Shown here: positions 40,898 to 50,003 of the stretch, piece by piece
How the letters are laid out: every line of letters starts with the position of its first letter
Position numbering within the stretch: position 1 is the first letter of the stretch
Source of the DNA: Micromonospora noduli
GTDB taxonomy: Bacteria; Actinomycetota; Actinomycetes; Mycobacteriales; Micromonosporaceae
Direction: 5' to 3'
Assembly: GCF_003264365.1 (NCBI RefSeq)
Contig: NZ_PYAK01000004.1
Span: forward strand, 210,431-274,430
Length of the DNA: 64,000 bases
The notes under the pieces: generated by a model
Seen by the model: only the letters and a program-made list of their open reading frames with translations
Database searches by the model: none
What the model was told of the DNA's origin: nothing
Translations under genes and position numbers: made by a program

Positions 40898-41734
40898 ATG
40901 ACGATTCCCCATCTTGCGGCAGCCGACGGCACGACCCTGCCGGCGATCGGGCTCGGTACGTACCGGCTGAACGGCTCGGCGGGTGTCGACGCGATCGGTC
41001 AGGCGATCCGGGCGGGCTATCGGTTGATCGACTCGGCGGTGAACTACGAGAACGAGGGCGCGGTCGGTCGGGCCGCCCGGTCGGCCGGTGACGTGCGGGA
41101 CGAGCTGGTCGTCACCTCGAAGCTGCCGGGGCGGCACCACCGCTACGACGAGGCGCTGACCACCATCGAGGAGAGTGTGTTCCGCACCGGCCTCGACCGG
41201 GTCGACCTGTACCTGATCCACTGGCCGAACCCGAAGGTCGACCTGTACGTGCAGGCGTGGCGGGCGCTGATCGAGGCGCGTGAGCGTGGGCTCGTGCGGC
41301 ACATCGGGCTCTCCAACTTCCTGCCCGAGCACATCGAGCGGCTGGTGGCCGAGACCGGGGTCGCCCCGGTGGTCAACCAGATCGAGGTGCACCCGTACTT
41401 TCCGCAGCAGGAAGCCCTCGACTACCACCGGGAGAACGGCATCCTGGTGCAGGGTTGGAGTCCGCTCGGCCATGGCAACGACCTGCAGCAGCACCCCGTC
41501 GTCGTGGAGATCGCGACCGCGCTCGGCGTCAGCCCGGCGCAGGCGATCCTCGCCTGGCACGTGGCCCGTCAGGTGATTCCGCTGCCCAAGGCCGCCTCCC
41601 CGCAGCGGCAGGTCGAGAACCTGGACGTTTTCGGCATCAAGCTCACCGACGCGCAGGTCGAGGCCATCACCGCGCTGGGCCGCCCGGACGGGCGGCTCTC
41701 GGACCAGGACCCGGCGGTGTACGAGGAGTTCTGA
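40898..41734 (+). CDS. aldo/keto reductase
   Basis: 278 residues. (beta/alpha)8 aldo/keto reductase with the family signatures: LPAIGLGTYRLNG at the start, catalytic D and Y in RLIDSAVNYENE, catalytic K in VVTSKLPG, and H in LYLIHWPNP, followed by IGLSNFLPEHIERL and the NADPH-binding IPLPKAASPQRQVENL. It should reduce carbonyls to alcohols with NADPH. A TAGGGT element (40885-40890) ends 8 bases before the ATG and no Shine-Dalgarno is present, so the mRNA may be leaderless. Confidence 0.92.
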   Translation: MTIPHLAAADGTTLPAIGLGTYRLNGSAGVDAIGQAIRAGYRLIDSAVNYENEGAVGRAARSAGDVRDELVVTSKLPGRHHRYDEALTTIEESVFRTGLDRVDLYLIHWPNPKVDLYVQAWRALIEARERGLVRHIGLSNFLPEHIERLVAETGVAPVVNQIEVHPYFPQQEALDYHRENGILVQGWSPLGHGNDLQQHPVVVEIATALGVSPAQAILAWHVARQVIPLPKAASPQRQVENLDVFGIKLTDAQVEAITALGRPDGRLSDQDPAVYEEF

Positions 41735-41829
41735 CCGTCGCCTTGCCTGTTGTCGCGGGTGAGGGCCGCGCACCAATGGCTGGCGTGGCCGCTACGAAGC
41801 GTGACCTCGGGACGAGAGGATTCAGTGAC

Positions 41830-41877
41830 GAGCGTTATGACTCAGAGGAATATTTATACCTGTGAGTCATAACGCTC
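41830..41877. repeat. perfect 15-bp palindrome with AT-rich loop
   Basis: Arms GAGCGTTATGACTCA (41830-41844) and its exact complement (41863-41877) flank an 18-base AT-rich spacer in which AGG and CCT could extend pairing. The low GC stands out sharply here. It lies between convergent genes, so it may act as a bidirectional terminator, but the composition suggests a dispersed palindromic element or a regulatory site. Confidence 0.7.
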
Positions 41878-41966
41878 AACGAGACATCCGCCTCCAGCCA
41901 GCGATCGGCCGGGCCGCGCAGCGAGGCGGCCGGACGACAGCCACGCGACGGGCCGACAGCGAGGCG

Positions 41967-42010
41967 ACACCGCGTCACCCGGGTCGGCAGCGGCCCGGGT
42001 GACGCGGTGT
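41967..42010 (-). terminator. 17-bp perfect hairpin after the phospholipase gene
   Basis: Arms 41967-41983 and 41994-42010 pair perfectly (ACACCGCGTCACCCGGG) around a 10-base loop. It begins 3 bases past the phospholipase stop. There is no U-tract, as is usual for actinobacterial terminators. Confidence 0.8.
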
Positions 42011-42013
42011 CCC

Positions 42014-44083
42014 TTAGACGAGCCCGCCGAGGGCCGGGTCGCTGATGCTGTCCTTGCCGTTCTCGACATGACCCGCGCAGCGGTACGCGAAGTCGGCGTC
42101 ACCGGCGACGGAGACCGTCAGGTCGTACCAGCCGTGGGTGCGGGCGAGCGCCCACGTGACGCGCTCGGTCTCGCCGGCGCGCAGCGACATCTTGACCGGT
42201 CGGGCGTTGTACCCGTCGCGGACGGTCACCTCGACCCGCTTCGAGCCGCGGTTCTTGAGGGTGAGGGCCAGCTTGTAGCCGTGCTCGTCGTAGGCGGGGG
42301 TGACGTCAAGGTGGGACCCGCCGTCGGTGAACCGGCGGAAGAACCCGTTCGGCCCGTGCACCGACAGGTCGTACCCGGAGATGACCGGCCAGGTGTCGCT
42401 CAGGTGTTTGCCCGGCTCGACGGTGTAGCTGCGCGGGGCGTCCGCGCTGCCCGCCTGGCGGACCTGGAAGACCGCGGCGACCCCGCCGGAGTTGCGGAAG
42501 TCGATCCGGAACGAGTCGTCGCCGCGGTGCCCGTCGGCGTGCAGCGTGTACGGGATCGGCCGCGCCGGCCGTACCCCGTGCTCCTGCTTCGGCAGCCGCT
42601 GGTCCGCCGGCGGAACCGGCACCTCGTCGGGGTGCCGGACCAACTCCTCGGGCTTGAAGTCGTCGGTGTCGGGCAACCTGACCTCGCGGGAGCGGTTCGG
42701 GTGCCGGAAGTCGAAGGCAGTGGTCAGGTCGCCGACGACGGCCCGCCGCCACGGGGTGATGTTCTGCTCGATCAGGTCCGGCCGGCCGTGCCCGAACCGC
42801 GCCTCCAGGAACTTGATCAGTGAGGTGTGGTCGAAGACCTGCGAGTTCACGTAGCCGCCGCGCGTCCACGGCGAGACGATGACCATCGGCACCCGGATGC
42901 CGAGGCCGTACGGCCCGGCCGGGTGGTCGGCGTCGCCGGGGAAGATCTCGTTGGTGGTCGGCACTGTCGACTGGCCGTGCTCGCGGGTCTGCGGGGGCGT
43001 CGGCGGGACCACGTGGTCGAAGAAGCCACCCTCCTCGTCGTACGTGATGAAGAGCGCCATCTTGCTCCACACCTCGGGGTTCGACGCGAGGATGTCAATG
43101 ACCTGCGAGATGTACCAGGAGCCGTACGCCGGCTCCCAGTTCGGGTGCTCGGTGTACGCCTCGGGCGCGGTGATCCAGGAGACCTCCGGCAGACGTCCCG
43201 CCTCGACGTCGGCGCGGAAGTCGGCCAGCAAAGCTTCCGGGTCGCGGCCCTGCGTCCTGACCTCGGTGCCGATCTTGGCCCTGTCGGCCAGCGGCGTTCC
43301 GGGCTGCGCGTTCTGGTACTGGTGGAAGTAGAGCAGCGAGTTGTCGCCGTAGTTGCCGATGTACGGGTCGTTCGTCCAGCCCCAGGACCCGGCGGCGTTG
43401 AGGCCGGTGCCGACGTCCTGGTAGATCTTCCAGGAGATGCCGTTGCGCTCCAGCCGCTCCGGATAGGTGGACCAGTCGTAGCCGGCCTCCGCGTTGGTGA
43501 TGACCGGGCCGCCGCCCTTGCCGTCGTTGCCGACCCAGCCGCTCCACATGTGGTAGCGGTTCGGGTCGGTCGGGCCCATCAGCGAGCAGTGGTAGCTGTC
43601 GCAGACGGTGAACGCGTCGGCGAGCGCGTAGTGGTACGGCAGGTCCTGGCGGGTGTGGTAGGTCATCGCCGTGACGCCCTTGTTCGGCACCCACTTGTCG
43701 AACCGGCCGTCGTTCCAGGCGGCGTGCCCGTCGTTCCAGCCGTGCGGCGGGTCCGGCAGGAAGGTCTGGCCGAGGTCCTTCACCTCGGGGCGGAAGGGCA
43801 GCAGTTCGTCGGTCCCGTTGGGCTGGTGCCACACGTCCTTGCCGGACGGCAGTGTCGCCGGATGGGGGTCACCGAATCCGCGTACGCCGCGCATGGTGCC
43901 GAAGTAGTGGTCGAAGGAGCGGTTCTCCTGCATGAGGATGATGACGTGCTCGACGTCAGTGATCGAGCCGGTCCGGTTGTTCGCCGGGATGGCGAGCGCC
44001 TTGCTGAGGTCCAACGGGAGCGCCGCGCCGATCGCGGGTACTCCCATCGCCTTGAGGAACGTACGGCGATCCACGGTGCCCAT
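42014..44083 (-). CDS. Tat-exported phospholipase C (phosphoesterase family)
   Basis: 689 residues; ATG with GGCGGAG upstream. The Tat motif RRTFLKA lies at residues 6-12. The phosphoesterase domain shows the phospholipase C signature VIILMQENRSFDHYFGTMRG with GTP-site-like HMWSGW and VFITYDEEGGFFDHVVPP. Two C-terminal beta-sandwich repeats (about 470-570 and 590-680) fit the DUF756 modules of the phosphocholine-type phospholipases C. It should hydrolyse phospholipids outside the cell, possibly for phosphate supply. Its neighbour is a frameshifted AraC gene on the same strand. Confidence 0.9.
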   Translation of the reverse strand: MGTVDRRTFLKAMGVPAIGAALPLDLSKALAIPANNRTGSITDVEHVIILMQENRSFDHYFGTMRGVRGFGDPHPATLPSGKDVWHQPNGTDELLPFRPEVKDLGQTFLPDPPHGWNDGHAAWNDGRFDKWVPNKGVTAMTYHTRQDLPYHYALADAFTVCDSYHCSLMGPTDPNRYHMWSGWVGNDGKGGGPVITNAEAGYDWSTYPERLERNGISWKIYQDVGTGLNAAGSWGWTNDPYIGNYGDNSLLYFHQYQNAQPGTPLADRAKIGTEVRTQGRDPEALLADFRADVEAGRLPEVSWITAPEAYTEHPNWEPAYGSWYISQVIDILASNPEVWSKMALFITYDEEGGFFDHVVPPTPPQTREHGQSTVPTTNEIFPGDADHPAGPYGLGIRVPMVIVSPWTRGGYVNSQVFDHTSLIKFLEARFGHGRPDLIEQNITPWRRAVVGDLTTAFDFRHPNRSREVRLPDTDDFKPEELVRHPDEVPVPPADQRLPKQEHGVRPARPIPYTLHADGHRGDDSFRIDFRNSGGVAAVFQVRQAGSADAPRSYTVEPGKHLSDTWPVISGYDLSVHGPNGFFRRFTDGGSHLDVTPAYDEHGYKLALTLKNRGSKRVEVTVRDGYNARPVKMSLRAGETERVTWALARTHGWYDLTVSVAGDADFAYRCAGHVENGKDSISDPALGGLV

Positions 44084-44216
44084 AACTCCGCCTTTGTGCG
44101 ACCTGGTCGGGAAACTGGCGACCGGACGCTACCGACGACGGGTTGACGGCAGATGACCGTAGTTCGTTGGTTTTGCGACCACTCGTCGACCGGCTCTCGG
44201 CCCTGAAGAGCACCGG

Positions 44217-45144
44217 TCAGGCCGCCGTGGCGTCGACCCGGGTGAGCCGTCGATGCCCGCTCGGGCTCACGCCGTGCACGCGTTTGAAGGCCGCGCTGAA
44301 GCCGAACGCGTCGGCGTACCCGAGGTGACGCGCCACGGCGGCGACGGTCGCCGTCGATTCGGCCAGCAGGTCGGCGGCGAGTGTCATGCGCCAGTCGGTC
44401 AGGTAGGTGAGCGGCGGTTCGCCCACCAACGCGGTGAACCGTTTGGCCAGTGTGGACCGGGAGACGCCGGCCTGCGCGGCCAGGCTGGCCAGGGTCCACG
44501 GCCGGCCTGGCGCGTCGTGCATGGCGCGCAGCACCGGTCCGACAGTGTCGTCGCTCAGCGCGCGGTACCAGCCGGGCGCCTCGGCCTCCGGCTGGTCGAA
44601 CCAGTCCCGCACCGTGCACACCAACAACCAGTCCAGCAGGCGGTCCAGCACGACCTGTCGTCCGGGCCGACCCGCGTCGAGTTGGGCGTCCAGGTAGTCG
44701 CGCAGCGCGGCGCAGTCCTGGTCTTCCGGCACGACGAGCACCGGCGGCAGCGCGCCCAGTAGCCGCTGGGGCACCCGACCCCGGACGTGGTACACCCCGA
44801 CCAGCAGGACGAGGCGGTCGGTGTGGTCCGCGCCCACCGGGTCGGCCACCCCGGTCCGGCCGCGCCGGACGTCGCGCAGTTCCCGCGGGCTCGAAGCTCG
44901 ACCGGGGCTCGGCGGAGAAGACGAACGGCGCCGGCCCGCGCACGGTGGCCGTCTCGCCGACCCGGACCAGGCGAGGTTTGTCGCTCTCCGGGTGGGAGAT
45001 CCAGCCCTCGCCTCGCATCGGGACACAGAGCGTCAGCGGGGCGCCGTCGGTGAACCGCAGCGCCCACGGCGGCGTCAGCACCGACCGGCCGAAGGCCGCG
45101 CCGTCGGCGTGCACGCCGCGCAGCAGATTGTCGAACGGGTCCAT
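44217..45144 (-). pseudogene. AraC-family regulator with frameshift
   Basis: The start MDPFDNLLRGVHADGAAFGRS (ATG 45144) and cupin-type sensor region (PPWALRFTDGAPLTLCVP ... VRGPAPFVFSAEPRSSFEP) are in one frame; from LRDVRRGRTGVADPVGADHTDR to the end, including the two AraC helix-turn-helix motifs (WTLASLAAQAGVSRSTLAKRF and VAAVARHLGYADAFGFSAAFKR), the coding continues in another. Removing one G near 44895 restores a single frame (FEPRELRDV). Either a real inactivating mutation or a sequencing error. It is divergent from the NmrA-like gene, the usual position of its target. Confidence 0.8.
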
Positions 45145-45246
45145 GCACCGACCATAGGTCCCGGAGGATGGACCGCGGACGATCGGACATGCCTGGCGTA
45201 CGACGGGACATGTCCCGTCCGCGGCCGGGCGGGTTGACTCGTGGTC

Positions 45247-46077
45247 ATGACGACTGACGCACCTTCGACACTCGTGATGGCCGGCACCGGCAAGACCGGT
45301 CGCCGGCTGGTCCAGACGCTGCGGGAGGCGGGTCGGCACGTGCGGGCCGCCTCCCGCTCCGGTGAGGTGCGGTTCGACTGGTCGCGGCGGGACACGTGGC
45401 GGCCGGCCCTGGCGGGCGCCTCGGCGGTCTATCTGCTCGCCCCGGAGGACCCCGCGCTGGCCACCGACTTCGTGACGCTGGCGGTCGACTCGGGTGTCGG
45501 CCGGATCGTGGCGCTCTCCGGCCGGGGGATCGACCGGGTCGGTGACTTCTCCCCCGGCATGGTGGCGGCCGAGGAGGCGGTGCGGAAGTCCGGCATCGAG
45601 TGGACGATCATCCGGCCGAACAACTTCTGTCAGAACTTCAGCGAGGACCTGTTTCGCCAACCGTTGCTCGACGGTCGGCTGGCCCTGCCGATGGGTGCCA
45701 CCCCGGAGCCGTTCGTCGACGCCCAGGACGTCGCCGACGTGGCCGCGACGCTGTTGACGTCGCCCGGTCACCACGAACAGGTGTACGACCTGTCCGGTCC
45801 TCGTGCGCTCACCTTCGACGCGGCGGTGGCGACGATCGCCCGGGTGACCGGCCGTTCGATGCGCTACGTGGAGCTCACCCCGGAGCAGTACCACGCCGAA
45901 CTGCTCGCCGAGGGTTATCCGGCGGAGGCGGCCGGGGCGCTGAACGCCCTGTTCGCCGGGATGCGGGCGGGCCACCTCGCCGAGCCAACCGACGGGGTAC
46001 GTCGGGTTCTCGGGCGGGACCCGCTCGGCTTCGACACCTACGCCGCCCGGGCCGCGGCGGCCGGCGCGTGGTCATAG
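45247..46077 (+). CDS. NmrA-like NAD(P)-binding oxidoreductase
   Basis: 276 residues from ATG 45247 (a GTG lies two codons upstream). The Rossmann nucleotide-binding motif is VMAGTGKTGRRLVQTL, a variant of GxxGxxG, followed by VYLLAPEDP, RIVALSGRGID and WTIIRPNNFCQNF, typical of NmrA/atypical SDR proteins. These may be redox sensors or quinone reductases; without a Tyr-x3-Lys catalytic pair a sensor role is as likely as an enzyme. It is divergent from the frameshifted AraC gene. Confidence 0.87.
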   Translation: MTTDAPSTLVMAGTGKTGRRLVQTLREAGRHVRAASRSGEVRFDWSRRDTWRPALAGASAVYLLAPEDPALATDFVTLAVDSGVGRIVALSGRGIDRVGDFSPGMVAAEEAVRKSGIEWTIIRPNNFCQNFSEDLFRQPLLDGRLALPMGATPEPFVDAQDVADVAATLLTSPGHHEQVYDLSGPRALTFDAAVATIARVTGRSMRYVELTPEQYHAELLAEGYPAEAAGALNALFAGMRAGHLAEPTDGVRRVLGRDPLGFDTYAARAAAAGAWS

Positions 46078-46157
46078 TTCGCCCGGCGGGCGGCATGAGA
46101 GCGGCGTAACAGGTGATCTGCCCGCATACCGCGAGTACCCCGACGTACCGTGAGATC

Positions 46158-47201
46158 GTGCCGACGAGAGAGATACTCACCAAGGCTGACCTCGCCGAAC
46201 TGCGCCGCTCGGCGCTCGGGACGGCCAATCCGCTCGGTGTCGCCGCCGACCTCGCGGAGGCCGCCGAGCAGGGTCGGCTGGAGGACCCGGACGACGCCGG
46301 GGACGCGCTGACTCTGGCCGCCGAGATCGCGGAGATCCGGGCGAGGCCCGAGGCCGCGCTGCGGTACGCGGAGCAGGCCCTGGCGGCGTACCCGTCCGGC
46401 GACGACCCTCGGGCCGGGTTCGCCCGCGCGCTGCGGGCCCGCGCGCTGTTCCGGGCCGGCGGTCACGACGACGAGGCGATGGCGGAGTTGACCGTGTTGC
46501 GCCCGTTGCTGCTCGTGCAGCCCGACGCCCCCGCCTACGTCAGTGCCGCGCTGGACGCCGGTGGGCGTTCGGCGACCGCCGAGACGTGGCTGAGCGAGGC
46601 GGTCGACACACTGCTCAACGAACGTGCGACCGCCGCGTCCGGGCCCGCCAGCACCGCTATCGACCCGGTGGTCGATCTCGGTCCGCCGGACGCGCCCGGT
46701 GTCACCTTCTTCCTGTTGCAACAACGGCATCGGGTACGCCGCAATCTGAACCTGCCGCACGACCGGCAGGACGACCTGGCGGACCGGTTGGAGACCCAGC
46801 TCGTGCGTCGGGCCGGGGAGCGTCGGGACGCCGAGTCGGATCTGCTCTTCTGGCCGCGGGCCGAGTTCGATCGTCTGCTCGCCGAGCACCCTGCCCTCAC
46901 GGATGTGTACGGGCCGGACTGGGACGCGCACCGGGGCCGGCTGGAGACGGAGTTGGTTCGGCTGCGGGGTGCCGGTCAGGCGGGGTTGGGTGTGTTCGGC
47001 GCGACGGTGGCCGGGTTGACCGCCTTTGCCGGTCGACGGGGTGGCGATCCGGCCGACGCGGCGGTCCGGGCCGGCTACGCGGCTGAGGTGTCGGCGCGGC
47101 CCAGCGCGCGGATCGCCTGGCCGCCGGAGCGCAACGACGTGTGCTGGTGTGGTTCGGGCCTCAAGTACAAGAAGGACTGCCTGCCGCGCTCGCGGAGCTG
47201 A
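46158..47201 (+). CDS. SEC-C metal-binding motif protein
   Basis: 347 residues from GTG 46158. The N-terminal ~170 residues are helical and repeat-like (EAALRYAEQALAAYPSGDDP, TPR-like). The C-terminus ends with DVCWCGSGLKYKKDCLP, a SEC-C zinc-binding motif as found at the end of SecA and in many stand-alone proteins. Function unknown; possibly a chaperone or protein-interaction factor. A TACCGT element ends 6 bases before the GTG and no Shine-Dalgarno is seen, so it may be leaderless. Confidence 0.83.
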   Translation: MPTREILTKADLAELRRSALGTANPLGVAADLAEAAEQGRLEDPDDAGDALTLAAEIAEIRARPEAALRYAEQALAAYPSGDDPRAGFARALRARALFRAGGHDDEAMAELTVLRPLLLVQPDAPAYVSAALDAGGRSATAETWLSEAVDTLLNERATAASGPASTAIDPVVDLGPPDAPGVTFFLLQQRHRVRRNLNLPHDRQDDLADRLETQLVRRAGERRDAESDLLFWPRAEFDRLLAEHPALTDVYGPDWDAHRGRLETELVRLRGAGQAGLGVFGATVAGLTAFAGRRGGDPADAAVRAGYAAEVSARPSARIAWPPERNDVCWCGSGLKYKKDCLPRSRS

Positions 47202-47250
47202 CCGCGGCGGCTATCGCGCTGTGGTGGCCGACCTGGCCCGGAGTAGCGTC

Positions 47251-47281
47251 CCTAACGGCTTCGACACCAATAGCCGTTAGG
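47251..47281 (+). promoter_or_regulatory. hairpin overlapping the ribosome-binding site of the phosphodiesterase gene
   Basis: Perfect 9-base arms CCTAACGGC (47251-47259) and GCCGTTAGG (47273-47281) with a 13-base loop. The 3' arm includes the first bases of the AGGAG Shine-Dalgarno (47279-47283) for the GTG at 47291. Folding would hide the ribosome-binding site; alternatively it terminates the SEC-C transcript. Confidence 0.55.
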
Positions 47282-47290
47282 AGCGACTTC

Positions 47291-48037
47291 GTGCTGGTCA
47301 TCGCGCATCTCAGTGACACCCACCTCGACGGCCATCCCCGGTCGGCCGAGCGGACCGCCCGGGTCATGGACTACCTGCACGGCCTGCCACGACCTGTCGA
47401 CGCGATCCTGATCACCGGGGACATCGCCGACCACGGCGAGGTGGCCGAGTACGAGACCGCCGTGAAGCTCTTCGACTCCCCGCTGCCGGTGATGGTCTGC
47501 CCCGGCAACCACGACGTGCGCGACGCGTACCGCAAGGGTCTGCTCGGTGACGACGGCGGCGGCACCGGCCCGATCAACGCCCGCCACGACGTGGCCGGGG
47601 CGGTCTTCCTCCTCGCCGACTCCTCGGTGCCCGGCGCGGACGACGGTCACCTGGACGAGGAGACGATGGCCTGGCTCTCCGACGAGCTGGGTTCGGTGCC
47701 GGCCGGGACGCCGACGTTCATCGCCCTGCATCATCCGCCGGTGGTGCTGCACCACCCGGTCATCGACCCGATGCGGCTTCTGCAGGCCGATCCCCTGGCC
47801 GAACTCGTCGCCGCCCACCCGCAGGTCGTCGCCGTGCTGACCGGGCATTTCCACACCGCCGCCGCGAGCACCTTCGCGGGCCGTCCACTGCGGATCGCCC
47901 CGGGTGTGGTCTCCACACTGCGGATGCCCTGGGAGGGTGAGGGCCCGTTGGCCACCCAGACCCAGCCGCCCGGTGTCGCGTTCCACGTGTACGACGACGC
48001 CGGGCTGCTCACCACCCACTACCGGGTGGTGGTCTGA
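47291..48037 (+). CDS. CpdA-like metallophosphoesterase
   Basis: 248 residues; GTG 47291 with AGGAG 7 bases upstream. Calcineurin-like motifs in order: HLSDTHLDG, LITGDIADHGE, VCPGNHDVR, ALHHPPV, and LTGHFHTA. The layout fits class III cyclic nucleotide phosphodiesterases (CpdA), cytoplasmic enzymes that hydrolyse 3',5'-cAMP. The LysE-family gene starts 2 bases after its stop. Confidence 0.87.
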   Translation: MLVIAHLSDTHLDGHPRSAERTARVMDYLHGLPRPVDAILITGDIADHGEVAEYETAVKLFDSPLPVMVCPGNHDVRDAYRKGLLGDDGGGTGPINARHDVAGAVFLLADSSVPGADDGHLDEETMAWLSDELGSVPAGTPTFIALHHPPVVLHHPVIDPMRLLQADPLAELVAAHPQVVAVLTGHFHTAAASTFAGRPLRIAPGVVSTLRMPWEGEGPLATQTQPPGVAFHVYDDAGLLTTHYRVVV

Positions 48038-48039
48038 GC

Positions 48040-48675
48040 ATGCACGGCGTCGCGGTGCTCGGCTTCCTGCTCGCCGTCGCGCCGATCACCGCCACGCCGG
48101 GCGCGAGCCTGACCCTGGTCGTCTCGCGGGTCGCCAGCGGCGGGCGGCGGCAGGGCTGGTGGGTGATCCTGGGTACGGTGACCGGGCTCTACGTGCACGC
48201 CACGCTGGCCGCTGTCGGCCTGGCCGCGCTGGTGCTCCGCTCGTCGCAGGCGTTCTGGGTGGTCAAGCTGGTCGGGGCCGGCTATCTGGTCGGGCTCGGG
48301 CTCTGGATGCTCTGGTCCGCGTCGCGCCGTCGCACGGAGGCGGGACGGCGACCGACGGTTTCCGCGCGAAGGCTGCCCTGGCGCGTGGACCACCCGTACC
48401 TGCAAGGGTTGCTCGGCAACGTGCTGAACCCCAAGGCCGCCGCCGTCTACCTCACGTTGGCACCGCAGTTCCTCGAACCGGGCCGACCGGTGCTGGTGCC
48501 GATGTTGCTGCTCGCCACGGCGCACGTCGCGCTGGCCACCTGTTGGCTCGCCGGCTGGACCGTCGTCTCCGGTGCCGCCGCCCGGTTGCTCCGCACCGCG
48601 TCGGTGCGACGAATGCTCGATCGGCTGACCGGCGTGATCCTGGTCGGCCTCGGCGTACGTGCGGCGGCGACCTGA
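48040..48675 (+). CDS. LysE/RhtB-family amino-acid exporter
   Basis: 211 residues with about five or six membrane helices. The family hallmark ATPGASLTLVVSRVASGGRRQGWWVILG near the N-terminus is preserved, as is the conserved NVLNPKAAAVYLTLAPQFLEPG after the central loop. It exports basic or neutral amino acids or related compounds. Coupled to the phosphodiesterase gene upstream. Confidence 0.88.
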   Translation: MHGVAVLGFLLAVAPITATPGASLTLVVSRVASGGRRQGWWVILGTVTGLYVHATLAAVGLAALVLRSSQAFWVVKLVGAGYLVGLGLWMLWSASRRRTEAGRRPTVSARRLPWRVDHPYLQGLLGNVLNPKAAAVYLTLAPQFLEPGRPVLVPMLLLATAHVALATCWLAGWTVVSGAAARLLRTASVRRMLDRLTGVILVGLGVRAAAT

Positions 48676-48733
48676 GTTTGCCGTGGCCGGTGCGTCGCCG
48701 ACTCTAGGACGGAGCACTGAGGCAAATCAATAC

Positions 48734-48762
48734 TTGAAGAAGTTAAATATTCGCCTTAGATT
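48734..48762 (+). promoter_or_regulatory. promoter for a leaderless ROK regulator mRNA
   Basis: TTGAAG (48734-48739) and TAGATT (48757-48762) are separated by 17 bases and followed after 6 bases by the ATG at 48769, where transcription would be expected to begin. The surrounding 48721-48755 is strongly AT-rich for this genome and has an imperfect dyad (GGC...GCC), a likely operator for the ROK protein itself. Confidence 0.65.
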
Positions 48763-48768
48763 TCGTCC

Positions 48769-49935
48769 ATGTTTCCTGGGATCGACGCCGGCGCGTTCGC
48801 CGGGCCACCGGCGGCGACGGCGATCTTCACGACGGTGCTGACCGAGGGGCCGGTGAGTCGGGTCGCGCTCGCCCGCCGGCTCGGGCTCTCCTCCGCCGCC
48901 GTCACCAAGGCCGCCCGGCCGCTCATCGACCTGGGTTACCTGCACGAACTGGCCGCCACCGAACGCTCCGGGCCGGGCGCCGGACGCCCCGCCAGCCCTC
49001 TCGCGGTACGCGCCGAACGCGAGTTCTTCCTCGGCGTGAAAATCACCGCCGACGAGGTGATCGGCGTGGTCTGCGACCTGCGCGCGCAGGTCCATGCCAG
49101 CGCCCGCCGGCCGTTGGACGACCCCGACGTCGACGCGGTCCTCACCGAGGTCGACCGGCTCGCCGACGACCTGTTCGACGCGTTCCCCGGCGACCGGACC
49201 CGGGTCCGCCGGCTCGGGCTGGCCCTCTCCGGCGACATCGACCGCGGCATCGGCCTGGTGCGCTACTCACCGTTCCTGCACTGGCGGGACGTCCCGCTGG
49301 GCCGACTCGCCGCAGAGCGCACCGGCCTCACCGTCACCGTGGAAAACGACGTCAAGGCGCTCACCGCCGCTGAGCACTGGTTCGGCGAGGGAGTGGGGGC
49401 CGAGTCGTTCGCCCTGGTCACCGTGGGCACCGGCATCGGCTGTGGCCTCGTCGTCAACGGCCGCCTGGTCTCCGGGTCGTACGGCGTGGCCGGCGAGATC
49501 GGCCACCTCACCGTCGACGCCACCGGCCCGGACTGCCACTGCGGTGGTCGCGGCTGCATCGAGTCGATCGCCGGCACCGACGCCATAGTGGCCCAGGCCC
49601 GCGAGCGCACCGGCCGCCCCGACCTCACCATCGACGAGGCGGTGACCCTGGCACGCGGCGGCCACGAGCAGGTGCGGGCGGTCTTCACCAGGGCCGGCGG
49701 CGCGATCGGTTGCGGCATCGCGGCTGTCGCGAACCTGGTCGGTCCCACCCGCATCGTCGTGTCCGGTGAAGGGCTGGCCGCGTACGACCTGTTCGACAGC
49801 CACATCCGCGCCAGCTTCGAACGGCAGGCCTTCGGCGCCGCCGCGCGGTGCCCCCTCTTCATCCGCCCGTTGCCCTTCGAGGAGTGGGCCCGCGCGGCGG
49901 CGGCCGTGAGCATCCAGTCGCTCGTCGTCCCCTGA
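48769..49935 (+). CDS. ROK-family transcriptional regulator
   Basis: 388 residues. N-terminal winged helix-turn-helix (PVSRVALARRLGLSSAAVTKAARPLIDLGYL), then a ROK sugar-kinase-like domain with VENDVKALTAAEHWFGEG, TVGTGIGCGLVVNGRLV and the zinc motif CHCGGRGCIES. The family includes NagC, Mlc and XylR, which release DNA on binding a sugar. It stands directly before a glycoside hydrolase operon and probably controls it. No Shine-Dalgarno; see the promoter feature. Confidence 0.92.
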   Translation: MFPGIDAGAFAGPPAATAIFTTVLTEGPVSRVALARRLGLSSAAVTKAARPLIDLGYLHELAATERSGPGAGRPASPLAVRAEREFFLGVKITADEVIGVVCDLRAQVHASARRPLDDPDVDAVLTEVDRLADDLFDAFPGDRTRVRRLGLALSGDIDRGIGLVRYSPFLHWRDVPLGRLAAERTGLTVTVENDVKALTAAEHWFGEGVGAESFALVTVGTGIGCGLVVNGRLVSGSYGVAGEIGHLTVDATGPDCHCGGRGCIESIAGTDAIVAQARERTGRPDLTIDEAVTLARGGHEQVRAVFTRAGGAIGCGIAAVANLVGPTRIVVSGEGLAAYDLFDSHIRASFERQAFGAAARCPLFIRPLPFEEWARAAAAVSIQSLVVP

Positions 49936-50003
49936 CCCGGCGTCACCTCGGCCACTCACCGTCCACAGCGCTCAACTCGACCCACCGCACCAGGAGGTTG
50001 ACC

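Noticed and set aside
43780..45975. A single long minus-strand frame across the phospholipase, AraC and NmrA region
   Set aside because: Only its middle part is real (the first half of the AraC regulator); the rest is out-of-frame translation of neighbours.
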